From: Smallanthus sonchifolius
Taxonomy: Eukaryota; Streptophyta; Magnoliopsida; Asterales; Asteraceae
Length of the DNA stretch: 64,000 nt
Assembly: GCA_023525975.1 (NCBI GenBank)
Contig: CM042038.1
Coordinates: 9,611,272-9,675,271, forward strand
Direction of reading: 5' to 3'
This document shows, one piece after another, positions 45,564 through 57,405 of this stretch. Numbering within the stretch: the stretch's first letter is position 1; each line of letters opens with the position of its first letter. Both the position numbers and the translations under genes were made by a program. The notes beneath the pieces are model-generated. The model was not told the origin of the DNA. It did not search any database and saw only the letters and a program-made list of their open reading frames with translations.

Positions 45564-47556
45564 TGAAACACACCACTTTTTAAAAGAACAAAACTTTAAC
45601 GCGCAGAAGTCTTAACCCAGGAAATTTTTTTTTTTTTTAAACTCTCGCGTAGCGCGAGAAAACTATCTCCCTCCCTCGCGATACGCGAGGGAGTCAAATT
45701 TCCAGAAAGTTTCCTTTTTTTTTTTTGCAGTTTTCACACTTAACCATTTTTCCAACCTTTTTCACCAAAACATCTATACATAAAATCCCAAACACTTGGG
45801 CATTTAAACACACACTTATACCACCAATTTAACACCAAAAACATGATTCCTAGATTCAAAATTTACATCCTTTACGGGAAAGTCAAATTACTTCAAACAT
45901 TTGCACCTAAAAACATATACGAGAACCCGCAATCACCTTGGACTTGACTTGGACTACTTCGGAGCTTTTCCTACAACCACATAAACATATCACCATTAGT
46001 AATGAGATATATATCATAACAATAAGTAATTTCTACTTATTTCACCCATTCACCCATTTTGACCCGTTTGCGCCCAAAGATGCATTTGGGTGCAAACACT
46101 TGCATTACACCTTGCAAGTTCCATTCTTTACTTAACATAACATCTTCACAACATTTAATAGTGCATATCATCTTATCGAATTAGCGACTACGGTCATTTT
46201 CACCCATTTAAACCTTTTGACCCGTTAACATTCAAATTGATGTTTGATTGCATACCACTTGTATTTCACCTACAAGTTTCATTTACTCTTTACATTATCA
46301 TTTCATTTATGACACAAAGGTCATAACTTTCTTTCCATTCTTCATCTTGGTACATAGACCAAGATCTTACCACATTTCCATTATGGTTCTTTGACCATAA
46401 CTTCCCCTTTTCCATTATGATTCTTTGATCATAACCTCCACTTTTCCATTATGATTCTTTGATCATAACCTTCCCTTTTCCATTATGATTCTTTGATCAT
46501 AACCTCCGCATATTAGATATAGTATTATAACCATATCACATTCATACATACACTTATGCATAATCAATTCATGTATCATTCATACTATGCACAACATAAC
46601 ACATACATCACATATCACATTACTAAGTAAGTGCAAAGGCACTTACCTTGCGGATTTGAAGATCCCGCACCTCCTTCTAGTTTAGAAATTTGATTACCTA
46701 AACATATACACCTAGTTCAGTAATCTTAACATACATAAAAATCACTTTAAAACTGAGTTCACAACCCAATTTCCATTTTCACCCAAAATGACCCGTTTGG
46801 GTTATTCCCACATCCAAACACCCCCTTAAAACCAAGAACTCAACCTCTTGAATTCTCTTTCCAATATCTTGACACTAATTTTTCATCAAATTAGTTCTTT
46901 AAGTTAATTTGGGGTTTGTTTATGTGTCTAACATCATAAAAACACCTAATCATCAATAATTCAACATTCTAGCATTATGATCCAAACACCCCCAATTTTC
47001 ACCATATGAACCCTAACTTCTCATAATTAAAATTAAAGGGTTCTAGGATGTTAACCATCATTCTTTAACTTTAGCTTAGCTAGATTATCAATAATCTAAC
47101 ACCATTTCATCACATGCATACAAAATTTCGGGTTTCACCTAAAACCCACCAAGAACACATACATGGTGGAATCAAGAGGAAGAGAATCACTTACTTGATG
47201 TTAGGAGAGTGATATGCAAGCCAAAACCCCCACAAATCAAGCTCCAAATGCACGTTTTATGCTTCAAACTCGTTTCTCCTTTTTCTCCTCTTGAGATGAA
47301 AGACCCTTTACACAACAAAAATGCCAATTTTGACTTCAATAAGTCAAATATGGCAGATTTGCCATATTTACAAGTTTAGCCCCTCAACTTTCATTTCACC
47401 CACTTCATTCCAAAACTAGTTAAAAACTAGTATAACCCCATTACTAACTTGAAACCCACTTGTTTCAACTTATTTCATAAATATTATTTTCACCATAATA
47501 TTTATTAAATATTTATTTATTTATTTGAAAACGAAACCCGGATTTTGGTTCGTTAC
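45564..47556 (-). mobile_element. Probable solo LTR in reverse orientation, inserted in the Gypsy element
   Basis: On the minus strand the segment starts TGTAACGAACCAAAATCCGG at 47556 and ends GGTGTGTTTCA at 45564, a TG...CA unit of about 2 kb. It contains CTCGCGTAGCGCGAG and CCTCGCG/CGCGAGG palindromes at 45645-45692. Flanks are ACAAG on the left and TCAAG on the right, matching in four of five bases, consistent with an aged 5-bp target duplication. No internal coding region belongs to it. Confidence 0.6.
46378..46513. repeat. Tandem repeat, 34-bp unit, four copies
   Basis: Four consecutive units of CCATTATGATTCTTTGATCA followed by TAACCTCCACTTTT, differing at a few bases. It lies inside the putative solo LTR. 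Confidence 0.88.
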
Positions 47557-48760
47557 ATCAAGTCATGTAGGGGCTGTAATCCACAAGTACTGGATGGGAA
47601 AAGGGACGCGGTTGCCACTTTTGACTGGGTACCATTCGCCTCAGCGAGTGTCAGGCAGACCAAGCTGTCAAGTTTGCTGCAAACTCATTTAGGAAGAGGC
47701 GTTGCTATGGTGGGGGACAATAAGGCAAGCTAAAAGCGATCGAGAGATCGAATTGATGAAATGTGATGGTTTGAAAGAACTTGTGATCAAGAAGTTTTGC
47801 CCTCTAAATGAGACCGAGAGGGTTGAAAGAGAGTTTCTTGGGTTGAAAGTCGGGCTCATGACACATCAACAATATACATCTAAGTTCAATGAGATGGTGT
47901 GGTTGGTACCACATCTTGTTACTATTGAAGAGCAAAGGACCAGTTGTTACATTCATGGATTACCTTCCAAGCCTTTGGAAGGTGAACACCCCTCAGACCT
48001 TTGAGTCGGTGGTTGAGCTGAGCGGGATGGTGTATGACGTTCTATCTTTGGACGATTCTGTGCATGAAGAGCCTAAGAAAAAAGTTGACCTTACAGGTTA
48101 AGCGAACTAGTGGAAGCTTTCACAATTTCAAAGACAAGAAAGCAAGGGTTCAAGCTGAGGATGTGTGTGGTAAATGTCGAAGAAGGCATGGGGTGAATGT
48201 ACTATGGGAACCGGGGAATGCTATAAGTGTGGGAAGACTGGCCACTACTCTTGGGAATGCCCTAACAAACTAAGGTGTTATAACTGTGGTGAGAGACCCG
48301 CATATGAGTAGGGATTGTAGGAAGACAAAGGTTGGTGGATCAGGGAAATGGAAAGACACCTAGAAGAAAGATGAGAGGCCTCGAACAAGAACTAAGCCTA
48401 CACCCTGACACAAGAGGAAGCAAGGGGGAACCCTGATGTCGTGTTGGGTACATTCTTAGCTAATCATACTTATGCATCAATTCTTTTTTATTCAGGTACT
48501 AGTAGGAGTTTTATATTCCCCACATTTTGTTCCCTACTGAAATACAAAGTTAGGAATATAGAAAAAGGCCTTTAACGTAGAAAATGCTATCGAAAGACCA
48601 TCATAGTAGTATAAGCTATAGATGACTGCTTGATAAAGGGTCATAGATTTCCTGTTAGGTTAGTCCTGTTAGCCTTGGGAGGATTTATCATCGTATTAGG
48701 GATGAATTGACTAGCTACCAATGAGACATATTGTTTATAAACAAAAGATGGTTTATCTCA
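47557..48760 (+). pseudogene. Ty3/Gypsy gag-protease remnant, broken
   Basis: Frame pieces in order: a gag core with FCPLNETERVEREFLGLKVG and QQYTSKFNEMV (47800-47910), YIHGLPSKPLEG (47950-47990), and a CCHC zinc knuckle CYKCGKTGHYSWEC (48219-48260). A second knuckle loses frame after CYNCGER. A retropepsin-like part follows, where the usual DSG active site reads YSGTS (about 48490). Last comes GMNWLATNE (about 48700-48725), the conserved segment following the protease core. Several shifts and stops separate the pieces. No reverse transcriptase, RNase H or integrase follows, so the element is truncated. Such gag-protease order is typical of Tekay/Del-type plant elements. Confidence 0.8.
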
Positions 48761-50450
48761 GAGCTACTGATGATAGTCTAATTACAGTTTATAGAACATA
48801 GATTGGAATATTTAAAATCTTTTATCATCTCATTTTTGTTATTTAAAAATATTTAAGAAGATGTTTGTATAAACTATGAGAGAATAGATTATACATTTAA
48901 TTCACTTGAATAAACGATGTTGTCAATAGTTAAAATAAAAGAAAATTTGGACGTTATAGGATACTCTTTGGCAGATGCTTTATGAGTTTTGACCAACACA
49001 CGTTGACCGGCAAGAACCTTTAATATTTCGTCGGAAAATTTAAAGCTTGTAATAAAAAAAAATCCATCTAGGTTTCTTCTTGTCGTTATTTATTCTTTAT
49101 AGAATAAAGTTTCTTCCATTAATTATTGCCACTCCAATCCATTACTATTAACAACAGCCCATAATTTAATCATATTAGCTATTTAAATGGAAGGTTGGGT
49201 TCGAGTCTCGTTTGAGACAAACTGTTTCAGATTGAGTCATGGGTTTTTCCCGGTTGTAGGTTTCCTCCTATATGGGTCCCGGGTTCGAGTCCAGTGCATT
49301 TACAGTCCACTGGGAAAGATATGGATGACTCACGGGAACGCTCAGGCTGCTCCCAAAAGAAGTATGTGTTTAAAAAGGTCGTCTTAAAAAAAACTACTTA
49401 AACATATAGATTCTTTCACTAAAAATATAATAAAATAATATCCTATTAATCATGATTTTCTACATGAGTTAGTGGGAAACATTAATCATTCATGGTAATT
49501 AGCTTAAATGGCGGGAAATTGCCAAAACTCACTCTTCATGATCAAATTGAGTCACATCAACCATCAAGGTAAATCCGTACCAACTTTTTTCTTTTCCTGA
49601 AACGCTCAAAATTGTATCAATCGGCCATAAAGCAATTCTAACGAGCATTGAGAGGTCAAGGACATTAAGAGTAAAATTATCTCTAACCATATGCATCCAA
49701 TGATATGTCATTGAGTGAATGTAGAGCACCATACTTTGAATAAACAAACTAAATAAACTTTTTTTAATCCCAATCAAATCTCATGTGTGTTGTCTCTAAT
49801 GTCATCTACATGAAAAATATTGAGTCATAATATATGTTTAGGCTCAAATGGAATTAATGCATTGATTCACTTCACATTTAAGTGTGACTCGAGGGGGAGA
49901 AAGGTTAACCTTGTGGGAGTGGGAAGTGATTCACCTGAACAGTAATCACCTTTTAACGTCTTTCTAATAGGATAGTGATCACCTTTACTACATCTAAATA
50001 ATCAGATGGTGATCACCCCTTTATCGTCTCACTAACAGGGTAGTACCCTGATCACCCCTTTAACATCTCATATAGGGTAGTGATCACCTTTATAACATCT
50101 CACTGATAAGGTAGTGATCACTCTTACAACATCTCCCTAATCTTTATAAGGTTTATCTTTCTCAAATTTACATGTGTGTTTAGTAGGGAATATTACATTG
50201 TAATTCGCAAACATCTCTCTCAAATACACATGAATGTTGACTTAGAATATTACACTTGATCTCTCAAACACCTCATATCTTGCACCTCTTTGATCTCTTT
50301 TGATATAAAAACTAATTCATTGAGCTTGAGATCATTTAGGATATGTTGGTCTTATGGAGCTTTTTTTTCCTTAAGTGGCTCAAAAGCAGTGTGGTGAATG
50401 ATTTCAAGAAAAAGAGGATTTATCTAGTATAGTCGATTCACGGTCGGACA
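48761..50450. other. Intergenic DNA with a SINE-like piece
   Basis: The part at 49190-49390 has two B-box-like motifs (GGGTTCGAGTCTC and GGGTTCGAGTCC) and ends in an A-rich tail, suggesting a decayed tRNA-derived SINE. The rest, including repeats of TAGTGATCACCTTTA (49975-50120), shows no gene. Confidence 0.35.
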
Positions 50451-50469
50451 GTGTACCAATCGTAGATCT

Positions 50470-50705
50470 TCTGTTCTCAATTTTTTTTGAATGGCAACAC
50501 CTAGATAATCTAGGATAATTGGGTTTCCCCGGGGCAACACCTAGAACATCCAGAGCAGCCCACCCCAGGAGGAACACCAACTTGATGACTTGGCCACATA
50601 CCCCTTTTTTGATGTGGTCAGTATTCGAACCCAAAACCTCCAAACCTCCACTATAGAAAGTCTTGAGGCTACCATTACACCAAATGACCAACAGTTTATA
50701 TTCTC
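50470..50705 (-). mobile_element. tRNA-derived SINE
   Basis: The minus strand begins near TTGGTCATTTGGTGTAATGG then TAGCCTC, an A-box-like stretch. GGGTTCGAATACTG follows about 30 bases later as B box. The body continues for about 200 bp with AGGTGTTGCCCCGGGG and a second AGGTGTTGCC copy. The two pol III boxes at correct spacing and a non-tRNA body support a SINE. Confidence 0.6.
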
Positions 50706-52567
50706 AATTTATCTCTAAAAATTAACCTGTTACAATTTGTCCAAAGCTGAATTTTGTCATATACTTAGTCAGAGAAGAGAGGAACAAATATTAATTAGTA
50801 TGACAAACATGTTTCCTTACAAACATATTTGGTCACTAAATTTGTCACTTCACTCTTTGGAACCAATTTCTCCATATTTTAAACCATTCTCTTTTAACTT
50901 GTATTTAGTTTGAAATCATTCCCTTTTAAAACGTCCTTTTCCCATATTTTGTATTTGTCTCAATAATGTTTTTTTATAAAACCTTCTTTTATAAGATCTC
51001 TTAGGTTTTATAAATTGATTGAGCAAATCGAGAAATTTTGTTTTGTATGTTCGTGTTAGTGAAGGAATGTCATGTTTAACTTTTGACACCATGTATAACA
51101 ATGTCGTTAATTTGCCGATGTTGAACATTTTGTTGAGTTTTGAAGCTTCTTTAGAAAGGATGTGATAAATCCATTGTTCGATCGTACTAGCGGTTGTAGG
51201 GCTCCTGCCTTTTTGCACATTTCACTATTCTTTGCTAGAAGATTGGCAATCGATGATTCATGGTCCGACCATGAACCGATGGTATTGCAACCGTTGTCTA
51301 TTTTGCATGTTGTATTAAGACTTGATTTATAGCTTGACCGCAGTAGGCCATGGGGCACTTGTTAATTACTTGGATCTTTGATTTGTGCTATTTTGCAGTG
51401 TGTTTACGGTCCTGTTTTAACGGTTTTTATGTTAAACCATGAGTCAAGTTGTTAGTAACGATTATCAAAATCTGAAATTGCACCGTTCAAATTTAAATCC
51501 GAATTGTTACCTACAATTTGTTTTCACAGTTTAGGATTTATTTGGACTTTCAAACATTCTCAAATTAATCATAATAACAACTATAAACAACTCAAATTAA
51601 CTCAATTATAGGGACTTTCAAACATTCAATCTACGGAGAAATTATATAAAAGTTTTATAATAAAACATAACAAATAACACAAATCAAATATATTAGTGAA
51701 TCTCAAATTTGAGGCCGTCAAATTAAGGAGCAAATAACACAAATAATGGATATATTAGGGACTATCATATTAACACAAACCACGTATATACAAAGCAAAA
51801 CATTAGTCACACTTATCAACATTAGTCATATAAAATAGAAAACGATTTTAGCATCACCAATGAAGAAAACGAACTCGTCAACCAAAAAATCAATTTAGTA
51901 ACCATAACCTAATCGCCAAAACCCTAGTTGTCGCTCGCAATACCACTCGCCGGAACCCTAGCCGTCGCTCACAATAGCAGCTGCCAAAACCCTACCAGTC
52001 GCTTGATTACTTTTAGATTTACCCAAATTTGGACTGATTTACAACACACCACCAATACCACTGTGTTTGGACAAAAATTCCGAACAAAACCCACAAAACT
52101 TCTCCGCCGCGGGACCTCCGAAACACACACTTAAGCCAAAGATATGATTCCAAGCACCTGTACGCGTTTAGAATTCCGGTTTTTCGCTTTTCGTCAAGAA
52201 TAAGCAGTAGATAGTTCCAAGGTAAGATTCTGACTAGTTACCTACAACTTCGTTATTACCATTACGCCAGGTATGTATGAATAAGTAATGTTGTAATGAT
52301 CTAGGGCTTTAAACCAAGTAATTGTGTTATTATAAGCTAAGTAAAGGTATTACAGGAATAAAAAGAAAGTTAGAGATGAGTTCTATGATGCTAATTTTTG
52401 AATATTTTAAATGTTTTGCCCAATATATGCATGTTGTGAAATATTTTACATGAATGTTATACGACCTTATTTAAATGTTTTGGGCTGATATCCATGTTAT
52501 TGCAAGAGGTTGCGGTAAGAAGCGAATCTAAATCCTAAAACCGTGTAACAGATGGTTCATTCATCTT

Positions 52568-52611
<44 letters not shown>

Positions 52612-54140
52612 TAATAACTTGATTTGAATCTAACATCATCAACTATACAACTTAATTGTCTCATTAATATAACATATGGTTCATTTATTTTTCTTATGTC
52701 ATGTCTTTTTTCTTATGTACTTTGGTGTAAATTGTCATTTAATACATAACTACATATGTTGTAAATGAATCAGATTAAAAAAATTGCTGCTAGACCATTA
52801 CTTTTCTTAAGTTTGAGTAGGTATTTTGTAATTAATCTTTCCCAAAATAATTGTTGTTAAAATTGTCCCACAAGCCCTAGTTTCAAAGCTTTCATTTGAT
52901 GTCAGCACAACTTCAGTTTGACTTGACCAATTAAGAAGATCGAAATGGCATAAAAAATTAAAAGAAACTTAATGTGTGTTCAATATCATAAACAGTATTT
53001 TACCAATGCCTTTATTGAATATTTGCAACTAGGACTATTTTGTGTTATGATTCAAACCACTCAAATATGTTCTCCGCAAAGGAGGATGTGCAATCGTAAG
53101 GATCACCTATCTAACTTCACATAGGTGATGGTTTTATACATAATCCAAAAAAACGTGTGGCATCATTTATTTTTCATCACTCTCATCGGAACTACAAGAT
53201 TATTGTTTGACAACATTAAAGTGGAAATCATTGCGAGTTTACATGAGAGTGTTGGCAAATAAATGATATCACACAAGTTTGAGTGTGAAGAGATATTCAT
53301 AGTGCACGTTAACGATGAAAACCAATATATGGTTGCTTAATAGAGATAACCTCAAACTAAATACAACACCACCATATCAACTTGAAATTGATTTACATTT
53401 TATATGAGAACGTGTTGCCTTTAGTCTGGTTCGTATGTTACACATTCTCTTTATCATATGTTGTTCGTGTTAGCATATCCAACTCCGACCTAAGAAGATA
53501 AAGAATGACATTAGACCATCACCAAGGTGGATCTGAACCGGATATATATTTTCTTGCACTGTTGCTCCGGTCTCGACAGACGGACACCAAACCTGTGGAC
53601 CTTTGTACAATGTGTATTTAAAAACGCCCTTAAAAATGTTTGCGAATTGAAGATTTAATATCATTATGAAATGTATTGTAACTATACAATTTTAAGTTAC
53701 ACTTTCATTAAACAATCAATAAAGTAATTAACATAAATAACCTTATAATTTCAATCAAGTGTATTTGAAGCCCAATCATGGGATTACTTTAATACCTCGT
53801 GAATGTGTAAGCACACATGTTTATGCAACATGGCAATTGAGGTTGGACATTCTCCCGTTGTCATGTTGCTTGGGGGAAACAAATAATTTGCATGTCATAT
53901 AACACGATATATATTTTTAATGTTTGCAGAAACTGCAAAAGTAAAAATTTTTGTATTACTTGGCTTGTACGATAGTTAATTAAAACGTTTTTAAATAAAT
54001 TACACAAACAATATTCTTTAAAATAAATGTTTTTTTATAAAAATAATCATCCACTTTCATATTTCTGTCAAGAGTACACACAAATAAAACACATTTAGAA
54101 AAGTTAATTTACAAATTTATTTTACTCATGTTTTTCTATA
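50706..54140. other. Long intergenic stretch without recognised genes
   Basis: Two overlapping minus-strand frames at 50916-51358 (about 83-100 codons, Ser/Lys/Leu-rich) show no domain and could be a transposon relic. The part at 51890-51990 repeats AACCCTAG(T/C)(T/C)GTCGCTC. Otherwise AT-rich. Confidence 0.35.
52570..52609. repeat. (AT)n microsatellite
   Basis: About 19-20 uninterrupted AT dinucleotides. Confidence 0.95.
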
Positions 54141-54141
54141 A

Positions 54142-54912
54142 GGGTGAAGGGGGCGCATAACCCGGATAGGATTGAGTAATCGGGAGTAGGTCGGGTAAGC
54201 AGGGGTACACCACCCCCTTTAAAAGTGAGTTGGACGAGTAGGGAGCCGGGTTGTTTGAAACGAGTAAATTTACTCGGAGAGGGAGAGAGCCGTTGGGGGG
54301 TGTTGGAACCGTTGGGGAGAGAGTCGTTGGTGTGGGGGGGGGGGGGGTTGGGTGCTTTTATATAAAAAAATTATTAATTCTTTATATATCTCTCATATAT
54401 ATATATATATATATATCTTCTTTTTAAAACAAATAACTCTTTTCCACCCATATATTTTTATAAAACTCCAAAAAAAAATTAACAAAATATATTAATCTGA
54501 TTCGGAAGACGATTATGTTTAATTTATCGGGTTTTTTTTTATTTGTAACTTTTTTTATATTTTGTTATTTTTAGTTGTCTTTTGTATTTTTAATTAATAA
54601 AAAATGCCGTTCAAAAAAATTAATAAAAAAAATATGTTTTTGTATTTAAAAAAGACAATGTTGGTGAGTAAATAAGTAAAATGAGTAGCGTGTTTCCAAT
54701 GAAATCTGAGTAAATGAGTAAAATGAGTGGTTTTGAGGTGACAGAATTCTATTAGACAGTTTTTTTTGAGTAAATGGGTAAAGAGGTAAGCCACCCCTGT
54801 AAGGGGCGTTTTACTCGAGCTAAGCCGGGTAGGAGAGATGGGTTCCGAGTAACCGGGGTAATTGAGTTAAATGGCCGAGTAAATTTACTCGGGTGTGAAA
54901 GTTCACCCCATC
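54142..54912. mobile_element. Repeat element with GAGTAAATTTACTC palindromes, class unknown
   Basis: The ends read GGGTGAAGGGGGC and, inverted, GGGGTGAACTTTCAC, sharing GGGTGAA. The palindrome CGAGTAAATTTACTCGG occurs near both ends (about 54261 and 54880). Runs of GAGTAAATGAGTAAAATGAG fill the right half and a poly-G run lies at about 54335. No target duplication was confirmed. Similar TACCCGAGTA sequence occurs at 17380-17500. Confidence 0.45.
54394..54416. repeat. (AT)n microsatellite
   Basis: About 11 AT dinucleotides after a CTCTC lead. Confidence 0.9.
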
Positions 54913-55342
54913 CAATACCCACTTGTACCTCATGTATCAAAAAGTGTACGTACAAAAAATAAATGTAATTTATAGTATAAAAAATGTTAAATTATTGTTA
55001 TTTGTTTTTATAGTTAATGAAAATGTATTTTCTTTTTAAAGTTAGTAAGTAAATAAGTAGGTTGTTTCCGATAAAATCTGAAAAAATAAATAGTTTTAAG
55101 GTGTCATAGTTTTATTTGATAATTTTGATGAGTAAATAAGTAAAAATATTGCATTTTAATAAAATTTATATAAATAAAAAACATTGTGTGTTCAAGATTC
55201 TCTCCTCCGCTCTCTTTAATCTTGGATTTGGACCCACTCTCTCACTTGCCTGGCTCTTTATTATATCTATCTCCTCTTCCTTCTTCCCCGGCATCCATTT
55301 CACTCCGTCCCTTTCTTCCACTTTTAGGCTTTAGCCCTACCA

Positions 55343-57010
55343 ATGTCCGCCGGTTTCTCCTCTGACCACCTCATGGATAAAGAAAACCTTTTCCATTTCC
55401 CTTACGATTTCACCTCCACCGACTATGAAACCGACGACAGATTAACTCGCCGCTTCTCTCGACCGGCGTCCCTGCAACACCCCCTTTTCAATTTCAAGGT
55501 TTTTAACTTTCCATTTTTAGTAATATTACGCATTTCAACATGTCATTTTGCTTAATTTTTTGTAGGAGAACCGGGTTTTCTCAGGTTGGCCGGAATCAAC
55601 TCTTTCTCAGGCACTTTCACCACCGCCGTCGTTTGTAAAAAGTGACGAAGATGCTTGGAATCTGATCTACGCTGCTGCAAAGTTAAGGATGAGCATTAGC
55701 AACAGAGGTGTGATCGGAGTACCCCACGCTTTTGATCATCTTCACCGTTCTCCATGGGAGAGGAGTGACGGAGGGGAGTTATTCCGGCAGCAGCATTTTT
55801 GCCGGAACAGTGGCGCTTCTGCATGGCCTCCACCGCAACTTCAAAACCAACGTCTCCAACACTGCCAAAATCAACGTAAACCTGTTCTCCATGGATCTGG
55901 TGGTGGATGTAATCCTGCGGCGAAGAGGGAATGCGTCGGCACTGGTGTGTTTTTGCCCCGGAGATACTGTGACAACCCGCCTGAATCTCAAAACCGACGA
56001 GGTATATTTGTGTTACGGGATACACTAAACGTACCCGATAAAATAAAGAGATGAAATGACCGATTTAATTCAATAAAAAAAAATAGAGGCTTGGAGAAGC
56101 GCACAAAACCGACAATGGTCTAAAACCGAGGTGTAAGGCGTAAAAGTGAACTGCTTTTCGTATGCGAGTCGTAATTTATTATATAAACTTTTTATATTTT
56201 TTAAAGGTTTATAACATTATTTATTCAAAATTTAGACACAAATAAGTTGAATCTATATATATGGTTTAACACCTAAATAACCTATATTTATAAACTATAA
56301 AGACTGTTGTATAACATCTGGAAGCACAAATCCAGCCAGTATGAAAAGCACGCCTCCGACTTGCGTTTTATGCCTATTTAGCCTGAAAAGCGCCACACCT
56401 GACCTTTATGTATACCGTTCGCCTTACCTATACAACAGCGATGAATGTGTGTTTCACTGCGCTAGACGCTGCTCAGATGCGTTTTTTAAAATCAAGACGG
56501 GAACCGCAACACAACCTTTGTCTCACTCTTGTTCTCGTCAGAAATTGTAAAGTCAAACTAATAATATTTTCAAAATATGTTCACAAACAGTGAAACGCCT
56601 TTTTTTTCACATTCTAGATCTTTGTTTTTTTTTTTTCTGTCTGACATTAGTCATAAATCAATTATTTAATTATTTCCTAATTACAGCTTGTAATCTGCCA
56701 GCTGGAATGATTCAATCTTCCACTAAATCCTTCGTCCCCATCACCGCACCACCCCATCTTCAAGCTCACATCAATGCCGATTTCGTCTCACACTACGGTA
56801 ATTCTAATTCCATATCAAGATCTTTTTCTTCTCGCAATGCCTTTCGTTAAAATGAATCATAAATTTGCAGAATTGTTAATGGGTCGGAGGAAAGCCATGA
56901 TTCCCGCTGCTCAGCAGCAGCAACAGCAGCGAAGTTACATCGACGGCGGCGTAATGGAGTCGGCGGTGAACAACCCGGCGGTGCTCCTCCCTCAAGAGTG
57001 GACCTACTGA
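55343..57010 (+). CDS. Plant-specific protein of unknown function, At5g59050/At3g54000-like, complete, 4 exons
   Basis: Exons 55343-55498, 55566-56001, 56687-56797 and 56871-57010 join in frame to 280 residues. The start MSAGFSSDHLMDKENLFHFP, the block PESTLSQALSPPPSF with EDAWNLIYAAAKLRM, ECVGTGVFLPRRY in the middle and the C-terminal LPQEWTY match, in order, a plant family I recall from Arabidopsis (At2g39870, At3g54000, At5g59050). I know no established biochemical role. The C terminus contains a poly-Gln run (QQQQQQ) after LMGRRKAMIPAA. There is no signal peptide or membrane segment, and the low-complexity Pro/Ser/Asn composition suggests a largely disordered protein. A pyrimidine-rich 5' UTR (55195-55342) precedes the ATG. 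Confidence 0.85.
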
Positions 57011-57405
57011 AATGAATGTATTATAAGTAGAGGTAGATGTAGAGATGTGATCATATCTACCAAGTACATTGATGAAATAAGGTATCCAAGATTTTTACTT
57101 TTTGATGGAGAATTTCAAAATTCCTTTTGTTTCAATGTAGGGGGGACTAAGAAAGCTAGATTTGTATTTTGTGCATTAGAAGTTGTACACTATGTACAAA
57201 AGGCCTGGTTTGTTTATTGCCTTATTGGCCGGGTAAAATAAATGTTAGTGGTTTTTGTTTCATCCTTAAAAGTGTTGTAAGTTGTTCATGCAAACAATGT
57301 TTGTGTTTCATGCTTAATGAGTTGTACGTTGTTGCTCTAAAGATATGTGATTTTTTTAGTTTGTTAGAACATATAGTATTACTTAAGGGAGTTAAGTGTT
57401 GTTAA
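57011..57405 (+). other. 3' UTR and downstream region of the preceding gene
   Basis: AT-rich sequence with possible AATAAATG signal at about 57238. A Helitron begins at 57406. Confidence 0.5.

Noticed and set aside
50916..51358. Two overlapping minus-strand frames as a gene
   Set aside because: No domain recognised, frames overlap, and no clear splice sites or promoter. Possibly a transposon relic.
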